This document shows, in pieces, positions 25,566 through 34,313 of a stretch of 64,000 nt of DNA (positions are counted from its first letter, which is position 1; the number at the start of each line of letters is the position of its first letter). The stretch covers positions 1 to 64,000 of the forward strand of contig JANQQP010000006.1 of assembly GCA_028285005.1 (NCBI GenBank), written 5' to 3'. Under the pieces are notes generated by a model that made no database searches, was not told the DNA's origin, and was given only the letters and a program-made list of their open reading frames with translations. Source of the DNA: Dehalococcoidia bacterium (GTDB lineage Bacteria; Chloroflexota; Dehalococcoidia; Lucifugimonadales; Lucifugimonadaceae). The position numbers and the translations under genes are program-made.

Positions 25566-26624
25566 TCAGGAAAACGGTGAGCCCTCTGGCAACTGGCTGA
25601 CCTCGACGGTTCCCGCGTCGGCCTGAAGCTGCGTGCCATCTCCCCAGAAATCCCTGCGCGCGAAGCCGAGGGCCCTGGTTTTACCGCTGGTAGCGATCGG
25701 AGATACCGACGTGACCACGCCGGCGCGCTTGCCATCCGCGGTGAGCCTGTCGCCCGCCTGCAGAGCGGAGTCGCTTTCCAAGCTAACTAATCTTTTCTGC
25801 AGCTTGTCGTATGTGTCGAGGCGTGCCACAACCTCCTGGCCCACGTAGCAACCCTTGGTGAAGCTGACGAGGTCTTTGAGGCCGACCTCAAGCGGGTTTG
25901 AGTCCTCTGTCAGCTCTCGGCCCGGGACCGGAACATGCCTCTCGAGTCGGACCGACTCAAATGCAATGTCCCCAGCGGGAGTTGCTCCGGCATCGACAAG
26001 CAGGTCCCATATGGCCTCGAAAGAGCCGGCAGGGGTTACGACATCCACTCTGTCCACGTCCGCCCATCGAGACGCTATCAGGGCCGTTTCATGGCCGGCA
26101 ACGGTGACTGCGGCAACATGGCCCATGTGCACATCAGCGTCGAAGGCTGATCGAACGACCTGCAGTGCCTGAGGACCAATGAGCGCGAATCGGAGTCGAT
26201 CGTTCGATAGGTCTCGGACCTCTGAGTCTTCAATGATCGTGAACTTTTCAATCCAGTCGATCGCCGCCTGCGGATCGTTTGAGTCAGAGATCAGCAACAG
26301 CCTGTCTGGCTCGATCATGGCGACCTGCAGAAGGTCGATGATCCTGCCGCGTTCCGAAGTCAGCAGCGTGAAGCGAGATTCTCCAGTTTGGAGGTCAATC
26401 AGGTCGTTCGTCGACAACCTGTGCAGCAGATCCATAGCATCACTGCCTGTATGCAAGAGATGCGTGGCCTGCCTTCGGTCCAGGAGTGCAGTGCCTTCGG
26501 TGAACGCAGCCTGCTCAATCGCCGGATCGCCGAAGTGAGCTACTGCCTGAGCGGTGTCATCGAACACGGCACCACGAGAGACCAGAAATTCGGTCTTTGA
26601 GGTTGCTGTGCCGGGGGTGGTCAT
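25566..26624 (-). CDS. ygfZ: YgfZ/GcvT-domain Fe-S assembly protein
   Basis: A 352-residue folate-binding protein of the GcvT-like family. The hallmark KGCYVGQE (about residue 254-261) matches the conserved K-G-C-[FYW]-x-G-Q-[DE] motif, whose Cys is required in E. coli YgfZ. YgfZ/IBA57 proteins use tetrahydrofolate and help assemble or repair 4Fe-4S clusters together with A-type carriers. Here an ErpA/IscA gene lies 73 bases upstream on the same strand, supporting that role. It is not glycine-cleavage T protein: no gcvH or gcvP is nearby and the YgfZ motif is present. Confidence 0.92.
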   Translation of the reverse strand: MTTPGTATSKTEFLVSRGAVFDDTAQAVAHFGDPAIEQAAFTEGTALLDRRQATHLLHTGSDAMDLLHRLSTNDLIDLQTGESRFTLLTSERGRIIDLLQVAMIEPDRLLLISDSNDPQAAIDWIEKFTIIEDSEVRDLSNDRLRFALIGPQALQVVRSAFDADVHMGHVAAVTVAGHETALIASRWADVDRVDVVTPAGSFEAIWDLLVDAGATPAGDIAFESVRLERHVPVPGRELTEDSNPLEVGLKDLVSFTKGCYVGQEVVARLDTYDKLQKRLVSLESDSALQAGDRLTADGKRAGVVTSVSPIATSGKTRALGFARRDFWGDGTQLQADAGTVEVSQLPEGSPFS

Positions 26625-26697
26625 TGAGATCGTCCGCCTGGCTGGTATCGGGGCTGCGAAACGGCTGTAAGCAACGAGCTACCGGGGCTAATCGCCT

Positions 26698-27060
26698 CTA
26701 GACGGAGAACGAAGTGCCGCAGCCGCAGCTGGTTTTGGCGTTCGGGTTCGTGAACTCAAAACCCTTGCCATTCAGACCGTCTGAGAAGTCCAGGACTGTA
26801 CCGGCCAAGAACACAAAGGCCTTTTTCGGCACGAACACCATGATGCCGCTCTGCTCGATGACCTTGTCGTCATCGGCGGGGCCATCGACGATCTCCAGCA
26901 CGTAGGTGAGCCCGGAGCAGCCACCGCCCTTGACCGCAACCTTCAGGCCAAACTTTTCCATGCCGTCTCTGGCGGCGAACTCACGTACCTTAGTTGCCGC
27001 TTTCTCGGTGACGTGGATGCTGTTTATCGGAACCCTGGGTTCAGCCTGTGCTGTAGTCAT
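26698..27060 (-). CDS. erpA: A-type iron-sulfur carrier ErpA/IscA/SufA family
   Basis: A 120-residue Fe-S scaffold/carrier with the three conserved cysteines: Cys48 in GGGCSG and Cys112/Cys114 in SCGCG. The N terminus has the ITEKAA-like segment (VTEKAATKV). The protein receives clusters and passes them to apo-enzymes. The gene symbol within the A-type family is tentative. It is the first gene of a two-gene unit with ygfZ and diverges from the cobalamin adenosyltransferase at 27253. No sufBCD or iscU is in the window. Confidence 0.93.
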   Translation of the reverse strand: MTTAQAEPRVPINSIHVTEKAATKVREFAARDGMEKFGLKVAVKGGGCSGLTYVLEIVDGPADDDKVIEQSGIMVFVPKKAFVFLAGTVLDFSDGLNGKGFEFTNPNAKTSCGCGTSFSV

Positions 27061-27252
27061 GGATCACATATCCGATCTGAAATGGGCATTTCAGCGTGCC
27101 GCGGCCTGCTGACGCTTTTCAATCATACCTCGAAAGGTCAGGATTTCTATTGCGGGCTGACCGTCTATTTGGCTAATTGCGGTAGAAAAGGCCGATTTCG
27201 CGCGCTTACGCAACTACAATTGAAGTTTGAGCATGCTCAGGAGAGGCAACAG

Positions 27253-27831
27253 ATGAAGGGCGATTCGATCGCTACTCGAACTGGAGACACCGGAGAGACG
27301 GGACTCCTCTATGGCGGTCGTGTACGAAAGACCGACGCCCGCGTGGCCGCGTATGGTGCCGGTGACGAAGCGGTTTCAGCACTCGGGCTCGCCAGAGCGC
27401 TTTGCACCGATCAGCTGGTTAAGTCTCACATCATAGAGATCCAGCGGGAGATGTTCACGGTGAACGCCGAACTGGCGACAGCCGATGAGTCACGTCACCT
27501 GTTGGAGAAGCATTTCCCAACTATCGGGACAGGGCAGACTGAACGGCTTGATGCAATGCTCGCTGAGCTGGAGGCTGCGGTCGAGATGCCGCGGTCATTC
27601 ATAATTCCTGGCGGCTCAACTGGCTCGGCGGCGATAGATATCGCTCGCACAATTATCCGACGAACGGAACGAGCGGCAGTTGAACTTGTCGATGCTGGTG
27701 AACTCAAGAACCACGAGCTAGTGCGCTTCCTCAATCGGCTGTCAGACACGCTTTTCATGCTGGCTCGATATGAGGACCGAGAGCTGCCGGCAGAGCCATA
27801 CAGCAGCCGCAGCAACGAGGGCGAGCAGTAG
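27253..27831 (+). CDS. PduO-type cob(I)alamin adenosyltransferase
   Basis: A 192-residue enzyme making adenosylcobalamin from ATP and cob(I)alamin. The N-terminal ATP-binding motif TRTGDTGETGLLYGGR and following KTDARVAAYGAGDE are diagnostic, with the helical-bundle motif ARTIIRRTERAAVEL later. ATG 27253 follows GGAGAGG (about 27239-27246); the upstream frame to 27013 overlaps erpA and is not family-like. It abuts hisH directly (TAG then ATG), so it heads the histidine operon. This implies the cell uses B12-dependent enzymes such as methylmalonyl-CoA mutase or class II ribonucleotide reductase; none is in the window. Confidence 0.93.
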   Translation: MKGDSIATRTGDTGETGLLYGGRVRKTDARVAAYGAGDEAVSALGLARALCTDQLVKSHIIEIQREMFTVNAELATADESRHLLEKHFPTIGTGQTERLDAMLAELEAAVEMPRSFIIPGGSTGSAAIDIARTIIRRTERAAVELVDAGELKNHELVRFLNRLSDTLFMLARYEDRELPAEPYSSRSNEGEQ

Positions 27832-28473
27832 ATGGCGGCAAGAATTGCGGTGGTCAACACTCGAGCGGCCAACCTGCACAGCGTCTCTAAGGCACTGGAG
27901 AGGGTTGGCGCAGACGCGCAGGTCACCTCTGATCCGGATGACCTTGAGAATGCGGCCGGTGTTGTGCTGCCTGGAGTTGGCGCCAGCGATGCAGTGATGC
28001 GTGCCATCAACAGCCAGGGTTTTGGCGAACCGATCAAGAAGTACGCAGCATCCGGACGACCGCTGCTGTGCATTTGCGTTGGCATGCAGGTGCTCTTCGA
28101 AGGTTCGGATGAAGGTGAGATCCCCGGATTGGGACTTCTAAAGGGCAGGGTCGAGAAGTTCCCTTCCAACTTGAGCGAAAACGGCGCTCGACTGAAGGTG
28201 CCGCACATGGGATGGAACTCGGTCCAATTCAGCGAAGATGCGATCTCCGATTCGGTGTTTGCGGGGATTCCACAGGACTCTTACTTCTACTTCGTGCACT
28301 CCTACCGGTGTTTGCCGAAGGACTCATCAGTCATCGCGGGTTCGGCTCGGTATGGCGAAGACGTCTGCGCAGCGGCTCTGACGGGTGAAGTGGCGGGAAC
28401 GCAGTTTCACCCCGAGAAGAGCGGAGATCTAGGTCTGCAGATCTATGAGAATTTTTCTAAAAGGGTCGGCTGA
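27832..28473 (+). CDS. hisH: Imidazole glycerol phosphate synthase glutaminase subunit HisH
   Basis: A 213-residue class I glutamine amidotransferase that supplies ammonia to HisF. The nucleophile is Cys82 in CICVGMQ and the His193-Pro-Glu195 of QFHPEKSG completes the triad; GVGASDAVM near residue 49 forms part of the oxyanion region. The start codon follows the previous stop with no gap. Other genes of the pathway (hisA, hisF, hisIE) follow. Confidence 0.96.
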   Translation: MAARIAVVNTRAANLHSVSKALERVGADAQVTSDPDDLENAAGVVLPGVGASDAVMRAINSQGFGEPIKKYAASGRPLLCICVGMQVLFEGSDEGEIPGLGLLKGRVEKFPSNLSENGARLKVPHMGWNSVQFSEDAISDSVFAGIPQDSYFYFVHSYRCLPKDSSVIAGSARYGEDVCAAALTGEVAGTQFHPEKSGDLGLQIYENFSKRVG

Positions 28474-28488
28474 ACATCAGGCTGCGTT

Positions 28489-29220
28489 ATGGAAGTGATC
28501 CCCGCCATAGACCTGCTCGACGGGAAGTGTGTGCGCCTTGTTCAAGGCGACTACGAGCAGAGGCGTGTGTTCGACGACGATCCGGTGAGCGTTGCCGCGC
28601 GCTGGGTCGAGCAAGGCGCGACGCGGCTACACGTAGTCGATCTCGATGGCGCTCGTGACGGAGTGCGGGCGAATGCCGAGTCGGTCAAAGCCGTAGTTCG
28701 CTCCACAAATGTGCCTGTTCAACTCGGCGGCGGAATCCGCACGGCCGAGGATGCCGCCCAGATGCGAGAACTCGGAGTTGAACGTGTCATATTCGGCACC
28801 GCGGCAGTCACCGCTCCGGATGAGGTGAAGCGAGCGGTCGATGAGCTGGGAGCGTCGCATGTGATGGTCGGGGTCGATGCCCGGGACGGGAAGGTTCAGA
28901 CCCGAGGCTGGACCGAGACCTCAGACCTGCTAGCACTGGATCTGATTTCGCGGATGACTGACCTGGGTGTTGAACGGTTCATGTACACCGACACATCGAG
29001 AGACGGCACGCTTTCCCACCCGAACTTCGCCTCGATCGGCAGCATCGTTCGAGATGTGAGTTACCCTATAGTTGCAGCAGGTGGCGTTGCCTCCATTGAC
29101 GATCTTCTGCAGTTGGCCAAACTGGGAGCGGAAGCTGCGGTAACCGGACTAGCAATCTACTCCGGCGCTCTTGATCTTGAACGCGCCATTCGTGAAGTGA
29201 ATTCGCTGCGGCTCGCCTGA
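28489..29220 (+). CDS. hisA: ProFAR isomerase HisA
   Basis: A 243-residue (beta-alpha)8 barrel that performs the Amadori rearrangement of ProFAR to PRFAR. The two catalytic Asp are Asp8 (PAIDLLDG) and Asp130 (VGVDARDG); phosphate-binding loops are LGGGIR and AAGGVAS. It could in principle be the bifunctional PriA form, but no trp genes are nearby to suggest that. It lies 15 bases after hisH. Confidence 0.95.
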   Translation: MEVIPAIDLLDGKCVRLVQGDYEQRRVFDDDPVSVAARWVEQGATRLHVVDLDGARDGVRANAESVKAVVRSTNVPVQLGGGIRTAEDAAQMRELGVERVIFGTAAVTAPDEVKRAVDELGASHVMVGVDARDGKVQTRGWTETSDLLALDLISRMTDLGVERFMYTDTSRDGTLSHPNFASIGSIVRDVSYPIVAAGGVASIDDLLQLAKLGAEAAVTGLAIYSGALDLERAIREVNSLRLA

Positions 29221-29266
29221 GACCAAGCGTCCGCAGCACGCAATAGAGCAGGACAACGAGACGGAA

Positions 29267-29842
29267 ATGCCAACGAAGACACCGGTCGCCAAGGCCGACA
29301 CTCTCATCAAGCCGAAGCTGGAAGAGTCGTACGACCCTCAGTCGTTGATTGCGCTTGTGCCGATCCACACCGACCAGACTGTGGCGGACGTCGGCTCCGG
29401 ACCCGGCTGGCTATCGATTCCTCTCGCCAAGTACCTGTACGGAGGCAAGCTCTACGCCGTCGATATTCAAGAGGGGATGCTTGAAAAGCTTGCCGAAAGA
29501 GCTGCCGCATTCCGCATGTACAACGTCGAGACTGTGCTCTCGAAGGAAAGCACCATCCCTCTGGACGACGAACTGCTCGACGGCCTGGTGCTCTCAGGCA
29601 CATTGAACGAAGCCACACGGGCGAAGTCCCTGTTCAAGGAATCAGCGAGGTTGCTGAAGCCGCAAGGCTGGCTGGCGGTCGTCGAGTGGCTTCCTGCTGA
29701 CGGTGAACCGGACTTCGGGCCGCCTGCGAAACAGCGGATAAGCATGGATTCGGTAGTCGAGATGGGCCTCGGCCTCGGACTGTCCCGGGTACGTAGTCGT
29801 CAGATCGGTCCAGCGCACTACGTGGTTGTCTTCAAGAAGTAG
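29267..29842 (+). CDS. SAM-dependent methyltransferase within the his operon
   Basis: A 191-residue class I methyltransferase: motif [17 protein letters not shown] (about residues 38-53), acidic end AVDIQEGML, then [22 protein letters not shown] and [14 protein letters not shown]. It is related to UbiE/Methyltransf_11 proteins. It sits between hisA and hisF on the same strand, 46 bases after hisA and seven bases before hisF, so it is co-transcribed. It has no known step in histidine synthesis; the substrate is unknown. Confidence 0.85.
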   Translation: MPTKTPVAKADTLIKPKLEESYDPQSLIALVPIHTDQTVADVGSGPGWLSIPLAKYLYGGKLYAVDIQEGMLEKLAERAAAFRMYNVETVLSKESTIPLDDELLDGLVLSGTLNEATRAKSLFKESARLLKPQGWLAVVEWLPADGEPDFGPPAKQRISMDSVVEMGLGLGLSRVRSRQIGPAHYVVVFKK

Positions 29843-29849
29843 TCCGACC

Positions 29850-30656
29850 ATGCTTACTCGCCGGATTATTCCGTGCCTCGACGTTGATGCAGGTCGGGTC
29901 GTCAAGGGCGTTAGCTTTGTCGACATCCGCGATGCCGGTGACCCTGCCGAGCTTGCGGCGCTCTACGACTCCGAGGGCGCTGACGAGCTCGTGTTCCTGG
30001 ACATCACGGCGAGTTCAGACGATCGTGAAACCATGGTCGACGTTGTGAGACGCGTCTCCTCCGAGGTGTTTATCCCATTGACCGTGGGCGGTGGAATTCG
30101 CACCGTGGACGATATGCGCCGCATGTTGGAGGCAGGGGCCGACAAGGTGGGCGTCAACTCGGCAGCGATTCGCGATCCGGAGTTGATCAGCCGGTGCTCG
30201 AAGGAGTTCGGGGCTCAGTGCGTGGTCCTGGCTATCGATGCCAAGAGGGTCGATGATCCGGCAATGTTGACACTCGAAGGCGAAGAGCCGCGGATCGCCG
30301 AGGCTCCCTGGCAGGTGTTCACGCACGGTGGAAGGCGGCCAACGGCTGTCGATCCCGTGAAGTGGGCCAAGCTGGGTGAGCAGTTGGGTGCCGGTGAGAT
30401 CCTGCTGACGAGCATGGACGCTGACGGCCAGAAGACCGGCTATGACCTGGAGCTTACTTCCGCCGTTTCGGAGAACGTGGGAATCCCGGTGATCGCGAGC
30501 GGTGGCGCCGGTGAGCTGGACCATTTTTATGATGCAATCGCCACCGGTCAGGCAGACGCTGTACTGGCGGCGAGCCTGTTCCACTATGGCGAGATGCGTG
30601 TGAATGAAGTGAAATCGTACCTGGCCGAGCGCCAGGTTCCAGTGAGAGGTGCTTAG
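29850..30656 (+). CDS. hisF: Imidazole glycerol phosphate synthase cyclase subunit HisF
   Basis: A 268-residue barrel that makes imidazole glycerol phosphate and AICAR with HisH. Catalytic Asp11 (IPCLDVDAG) and Asp130 (LAIDAKR) are present, as are phosphate sites VGGGIR and ASGGAGE. An insertion of about 20 residues (about 134-153) follows Asp130, where relatives go almost directly to the W-x-V-x-THGGR segment. The start ATG 29850 gives the standard [12 protein letters not shown] terminus; the frame open from 29826 is ignored. Confidence 0.96.
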   Translation: MLTRRIIPCLDVDAGRVVKGVSFVDIRDAGDPAELAALYDSEGADELVFLDITASSDDRETMVDVVRRVSSEVFIPLTVGGGIRTVDDMRRMLEAGADKVGVNSAAIRDPELISRCSKEFGAQCVVLAIDAKRVDDPAMLTLEGEEPRIAEAPWQVFTHGGRRPTAVDPVKWAKLGEQLGAGEILLTSMDADGQKTGYDLELTSAVSENVGIPVIASGGAGELDHFYDAIATGQADAVLAASLFHYGEMRVNEVKSYLAERQVPVRGA

Positions 30657-30658
30657 GG

Positions 30659-31402
30659 TTGGCTACCTTGAATTCGTCGCCTGAAACCGCCCCGAAAGCG
30701 GTTGCGTTCGATTGCTACAGAACGCTTTTCAGCAACGACCACGATGACTGGCGCGTAATGTTCGGCAAGATCATCAAAGAGCAGGGCTTGCCGTTCGATC
30801 AGAATGAGCTGTGGGACAAGTGGCGAAAGTACGAGTTGCAGTTCAGGGCAAACCGAACTGTGCTTGAAGACACGTCACAGAGCCCGCCTTTTATGAGCTA
30901 CGAGCAGGCGTGGAGCGGCTGCTTTGCGCAGGTTTTCGAAGATGAGGGAGTTGAGGCCGACGCGGCTCTGGCGGGACTTCGCTGCGTTGAGCACCTGAGC
31001 AGGCGGCCGGTTTTCCAGGACACTATTCCTGCATTGCAGGCGCTTATCGGCAAGGTGAAGGTCGGTGTGTTCTCGAACGCTGACGACAACTCGCTACGAC
31101 CATTGTTGAAGTCGACCGGCATACGGTTCGATGCGGTGGCGAGCTCCGAGTCGACGAAGGTCTACAAGCCCGCGCCGGAGGCATTCCAGGCGATACTGGG
31201 GATGCTTGGCACCGAGCCGGAGCAGACCTGGTACGTTGGCGATCACCTTTACGATGATGTCGAGGGCGGCAACGGCATGGGACTGACTACGGTGTGGATC
31301 AATCGCACGGGAGCCAGGGTTGGTCCAGACGACGCCGTCCCATCCATCGAGATCAATGACCTGCGCGAGCTGCCGCAGATAATCTCGTCTATCGGCAAGT
31401 AA
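30659..31402 (+). CDS. HAD-superfamily hydrolase (haloacid dehalogenase-like)
   Basis: A 247-residue HAD protein. Nucleophile Asp18 lies in AFDCYRTLF; the residue two positions later is Tyr20 instead of the Asp that phosphatases use as general acid. This is as in L-2-haloacid dehalogenases. Later motifs are present: Ser in GVFSNAD, Lys in KVYKPAPEAF and the acidic loop VGDHLYDDVEGG. The start is TTG, two bases after the hisF stop, so it is in the operon between hisF and hisIE. It might be a histidinol-phosphatase by position, but Tyr20 argues against a classical phosphatase. Confidence 0.82.
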   Translation: MATLNSSPETAPKAVAFDCYRTLFSNDHDDWRVMFGKIIKEQGLPFDQNELWDKWRKYELQFRANRTVLEDTSQSPPFMSYEQAWSGCFAQVFEDEGVEADAALAGLRCVEHLSRRPVFQDTIPALQALIGKVKVGVFSNADDNSLRPLLKSTGIRFDAVASSESTKVYKPAPEAFQAILGMLGTEPEQTWYVGDHLYDDVEGGNGMGLTTVWINRTGARVGPDDAVPSIEINDLRELPQIISSIGK

Positions 31403-31447
31403 CGTTCCCTGACCGAGGTCCAACGCCCGGACGGAAGAGACGGAGTC

Positions 31448-32071
31448 ATGGCTGATCTATCCGGCCTCAACTTTGACGAAAAGGGCCTTATCCCGGCGAT
31501 TGTCCAGGATTCGAGGACTCGCGCCGTCCTGATGGTTGCGTACATGAATCGCGAGGCGTTGGAGAAGACCATCGCCGGTCCTGACGTGTGGTTCTTCAGC
31601 CGTAGTCGGAACGAGCTCTGGCACAAGGGTGCAACCTCGGGCAACTACCTGAAGGTAAGAGAGGTGCGAGCGGACTGCGACGGCGATGCGCTCCTGGTGC
31701 TGGCAGACCCACTTGGTCCTGCATGCCACACCGGTAACGAAACCTGCTTCTTCGAAGAGCCGCTTGCCAGCAAGGGCGAGATTCCGGCAAACGCCGAGGT
31801 TCTTGACGAGCTGTACAAGATCATCGAACAGCGGAAGCGCGAGAAACCTGAAGGCTCTTACACGACGAAGCTCTTCGAGGACGGTGCTCCGCGGATCGCG
31901 CAGAAGGTTGTGGAAGAGGCAGGTGAGGTTGTGATCGCAGCCGTTGCGCAGGACGGTGGCAACACCACCGAGGAGGTTGCGGACCTCCTGTATCACACGC
32001 TCGTGCTGCTGGCGGCGATAGATGTCGACCCTGCAGATGTTTGGGCGGAGCTAGCCAAGCGCAGGAAGTAG
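31448..32071 (+). CDS. hisI: Bifunctional PR-AMP cyclohydrolase/PR-ATP pyrophosphatase HisIE
   Basis: A 207-residue fusion. The N-terminal HisI domain (about 1-115) shows [26 protein letters not shown] and the zinc-binding cysteines in ADCDGD and [11 protein letters not shown]. The C-terminal HisE domain (about 118-207) is a helical MazG-like fold with [25 protein letters not shown]. It carries out steps 2 and 3 of histidine synthesis. It is the last his gene here; hisG, D, B and C are not in the window. It converges with the DUF1385 gene. Confidence 0.95.
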   Translation: MADLSGLNFDEKGLIPAIVQDSRTRAVLMVAYMNREALEKTIAGPDVWFFSRSRNELWHKGATSGNYLKVREVRADCDGDALLVLADPLGPACHTGNETCFFEEPLASKGEIPANAEVLDELYKIIEQRKREKPEGSYTTKLFEDGAPRIAQKVVEEAGEVVIAAVAQDGGNTTEEVADLLYHTLVLLAAIDVDPADVWAELAKRRK

Positions 32072-32079
32072 CCGGGACC

Positions 32080-33090
32080 TCAGTCCCCTTCCGCCGGTCC
32101 CGGAGGCTCCGCTGCTGGCACCGTCGCGCCCGCAGGCTTGTACTCAACGCCATCCAGTTCGAGAGCATAGCTCATGGCGTCGATCGCCACCTCGATCATC
32201 GAGTCGTCCGGTGGCCGGGTCGTTAACTCCTGAAGCCAAAGGTTGGGTGCGCCGAGCAGCCTTACCCAGAACTGCGTTGGATGCGTGCCTGCGTACCTGA
32301 TCAGCTCGTAGCTGATCGCGCCGATGACTGGAATCAACACTATCCGGGAGCCGAGGAGCAGCCACCAGGGATCGCGCGGTATCAAGATGAACAGCAGGAT
32401 GGAGACGACAACAACCGTCATCAAGAACGATGTACCGCATCGAGGGTGAGCCTCGGGGAAGCGCCTGACCGATTCCACGGTCAGAGGTTCATTGGCTTCG
32501 TGTGCGGCGACGGCCATATGCTCGGCGCCGTGGTAACCAAATACCCGACGAATGTCCTCCATCCTGCCGATGAGCCAGATGTAGGCCACGAATATCGCAA
32601 GGCGGACCGCGCCCTCGACCACATTTGCGGTGAATTCGTTGGCTCCGGCATTCTCTACGAGCCAGGAAATGCCGAGCGGTGCGAGGAAGAAGATGCCTAT
32701 CCCTGCGACCAGTGAGAGGAAGAGCATGATGGCCATGCTGCCCTTCCCAAACTCCTCCGGCTCGCCAGTCTTCTCGTCAGGCGGCGCGGCCTCGGCCGCT
32801 GAGATGGAAAGTGCCTTCATGCCGACGGTGAGAGTCTCAGCGAGGACGACCACACCGCGTATCCATGGGATACGACGCGCTCGGACCTTGCTCCAGCCGG
32901 ACAGGTCGATCTCTCTTCGGACAATGCTCTTGTCTTCGCGGCGTATGGCGATTGCGGCATGGTTTCTGCCGCGAATCATGACGCCCTCGACCACCGCCTG
33001 CCCGCCGTAGAGGACAGGGCGTTCCGATTGCGGTTGTTCCGTGGATGTGGTCATGAGGTGCTTAAACTCAGGTGGCCGTTGCTCAGCCAT
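32080..33090 (-). CDS. DUF1385 membrane protein (YqhQ-like)
   Basis: A 336-residue protein of the DUF1385 family: GGQAVVEGVMIRGRNH near the N terminus, IRREIDLSGWSKVRARRIPWIRG and FGYHGAEHMAVAAHE, with about four or five hydrophobic helices in the centre. The function is unknown. In Bacillus and many others it lies beside ribosomal genes (rpmE/prfA), as here downstream of rpmE. An alternative ATG at 33054 (MTTSTEQ) would give 324 residues; neither start has a clear ribosome site. Confidence 0.9.
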   Translation of the reverse strand: MAEQRPPEFKHLMTTSTEQPQSERPVLYGGQAVVEGVMIRGRNHAAIAIRREDKSIVRREIDLSGWSKVRARRIPWIRGVVVLAETLTVGMKALSISAAEAAPPDEKTGEPEEFGKGSMAIMLFLSLVAGIGIFFLAPLGISWLVENAGANEFTANVVEGAVRLAIFVAYIWLIGRMEDIRRVFGYHGAEHMAVAAHEANEPLTVESVRRFPEAHPRCGTSFLMTVVVVSILLFILIPRDPWWLLLGSRIVLIPVIGAISYELIRYAGTHPTQFWVRLLGAPNLWLQELTTRPPDDSMIEVAIDAMSYALELDGVEYKPAGATVPAAEPPGPAEGD

Positions 33091-33179
33091 TCTGGCAGAG
33101 CCGGTTCATGATTGCCCGGCGATCAAGTTCCAGGTGAACTGGTTCCTTCGGGCAGTACCGCATTCTCCATCAAACAATA

Positions 33180-33199
33180 CGCCCGGCCAAAGCCGGGCG
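33180..33199 (-). terminator. Hairpin terminator after rpmE
   Basis: An eight-base GC stem (33180-33187 with 33192-33199, four-base loop) lies 35 bases past the rpmE stop. On the minus strand it is followed by a T-rich stretch (TATTGTTTG). It likely ends the L21-L27-L31 transcript; DUF1385 may then have its own promoter. Confidence 0.65.
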
Positions 33200-33233
33200 A
33201 TTCTGAACTAAATTAAGCCGCTGATGAAGCAGC

Positions 33234-33455
33234 CTATTCGTTTTCGGTCTGCTGTCCCAGGTTGAACCTGCGGCGCAGGCGCTCGACCCGACCTTCGGTG
33301 TCAACAATACGCTGCTCACCAGTCCAGAAAGGATGGCACTGGCTGCATACCTCGACCACCAGGCTCTCTTTGGTCGAGCCAGTCTCCCACTCGTGGCCGC
33401 ACGCGCATCTGACATGAGCTCTCGGGTAGTAGGTTGGGTGGATGTCTGTCTGCAC
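33234..33455 (-). CDS. rpmE: 50S ribosomal protein L31
   Basis: A 73-residue L31 of the zinc-binding (C+) type: [18 protein letters not shown] and [25 protein letters not shown] give the two Cys pairs of the zinc ribbon and the typical CHPF.TG..RI.D motif. The start is GTG. It follows rpmA on the same strand by 21 bases, forming an L21-L27-L31 unit. The zinc form suggests regulation by zinc supply if a C- paralogue exists elsewhere. Confidence 0.96.
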   Translation of the reverse strand: MQTDIHPTYYPRAHVRCACGHEWETGSTKESLVVEVCSQCHPFWTGEQRIVDTEGRVERLRRRFNLGQQTENE

Positions 33456-33476
33456 TGTCTCTTCTCTAATCGAAAT

Positions 33477-33734
33477 CTAGGACGCCGCGTCCACGTTAAC
33501 TCGACGTCGGGCGTTGTAGGAGTAGTCGAAGCGGACGGTCCCGTCGATCAGTGCGTACAGAGTGTGGTCCTTGCCGACGCCAACGTTCTGACCCGGCGTG
33601 AACCGCGTCCCTCGTTGGCGGACGATGATCGCACCAGCTGGCACAGTCTCACCGCCGAACGCCTTCACACCGAGACGCTTGCCAGCGCTGTCTCGACCGT
33701 TTCTTGAGGTGCCGCCGCCCTTTTTGTGTGCCAT
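33477..33734 (-). CDS. rpmA: 50S ribosomal protein L27
   Basis: An 85-residue L27, starting [16 protein letters not shown] with no N-terminal extension, so no proteolytic processing of the kind seen in Firmicutes is expected. It contains [21 protein letters not shown] in the core. The N-terminal tail reaches the peptidyl-transferase centre. It lies 40 bases after rplU. Confidence 0.97.
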   Translation of the reverse strand: MAHKKGGGTSRNGRDSAGKRLGVKAFGGETVPAGAIIVRQRGTRFTPGQNVGVGKDHTLYALIDGTVRFDYSYNARRRVNVDAAS

Positions 33735-33774
33735 CTCTCGCTCTTTTCAGTCTCGGCAATCAGTCGAACCGTCG

Positions 33775-34098
33775 CTAATTCGCGCTGATGCCTGTGATCT
33801 TGACCGAAGTCAGCTTCTGCCTGTGACCGGTCTTGACATGCTGCCGGGTCTTGTTCTTGTAGCGGAAGCTAACGACCTTCTTGGCCTTGTCCTGCGAGGC
33901 GATCTCGCCGGTGACCTCAGCGCCCTCAACGGCCGGCTTGCCAACCTCGACCTTGCCGCCGAGGCTCGTCAGTAGCACTCGGTCGAAAGTAATGGCGTCT
34001 CCGGGCTCACCGATCAGTTTCTCAACCTGAACAGTGTCACCTTCGCGCACTCTGTACTGCTTGCCGCCGGTGTTGATAATTGCGTAATCGTCGGTCAT
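33775..34098 (-). CDS. rplU: 50S ribosomal protein L21
   Basis: A 107-residue L21 with the family start [17 protein letters not shown], the [11 protein letters not shown] strand and the C-terminal [19 protein letters not shown] signature (RxRKHxxKxxGHRQ-like). It is the first gene of the rplU-rpmA-rpmE unit. The 215-base gap to the divergent dehydrogenase gene must hold both promoters; I see no confident boxes or leader structure. Confidence 0.96.
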   Translation of the reverse strand: MTDDYAIINTGGKQYRVREGDTVQVEKLIGEPGDAITFDRVLLTSLGGKVEVGKPAVEGAEVTGEIASQDKAKKVVSFRYKNKTRQHVKTGHRQKLTSVKITGISAN

Positions 34099-34313
34099 TC
34101 ACGTATCTCTTTCGGGTGTCAACCTTCATATTGTAGAGACGGCATCACCGGTGGGTCAACGAAAATCTACCTGTGTGACCCATAATCTGTGCTCCTTGCC
34201 CTCACCAATGAGTGGAATGCGAAGCGTTGGGCTCGACACGCGGCTGAGTCATGGATGCGGTCGCCGTAGGCAAGAGACCTGAGAGATCGACCGATCTGAA
34301 TTGAGGTGGCCTG

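Noticed and set aside
27013..27252. Upstream extension of the cobalamin adenosyltransferase
   Set aside because: It overlaps erpA and is Cys-rich nonsense; the ATP motif starts just after ATG 27253.
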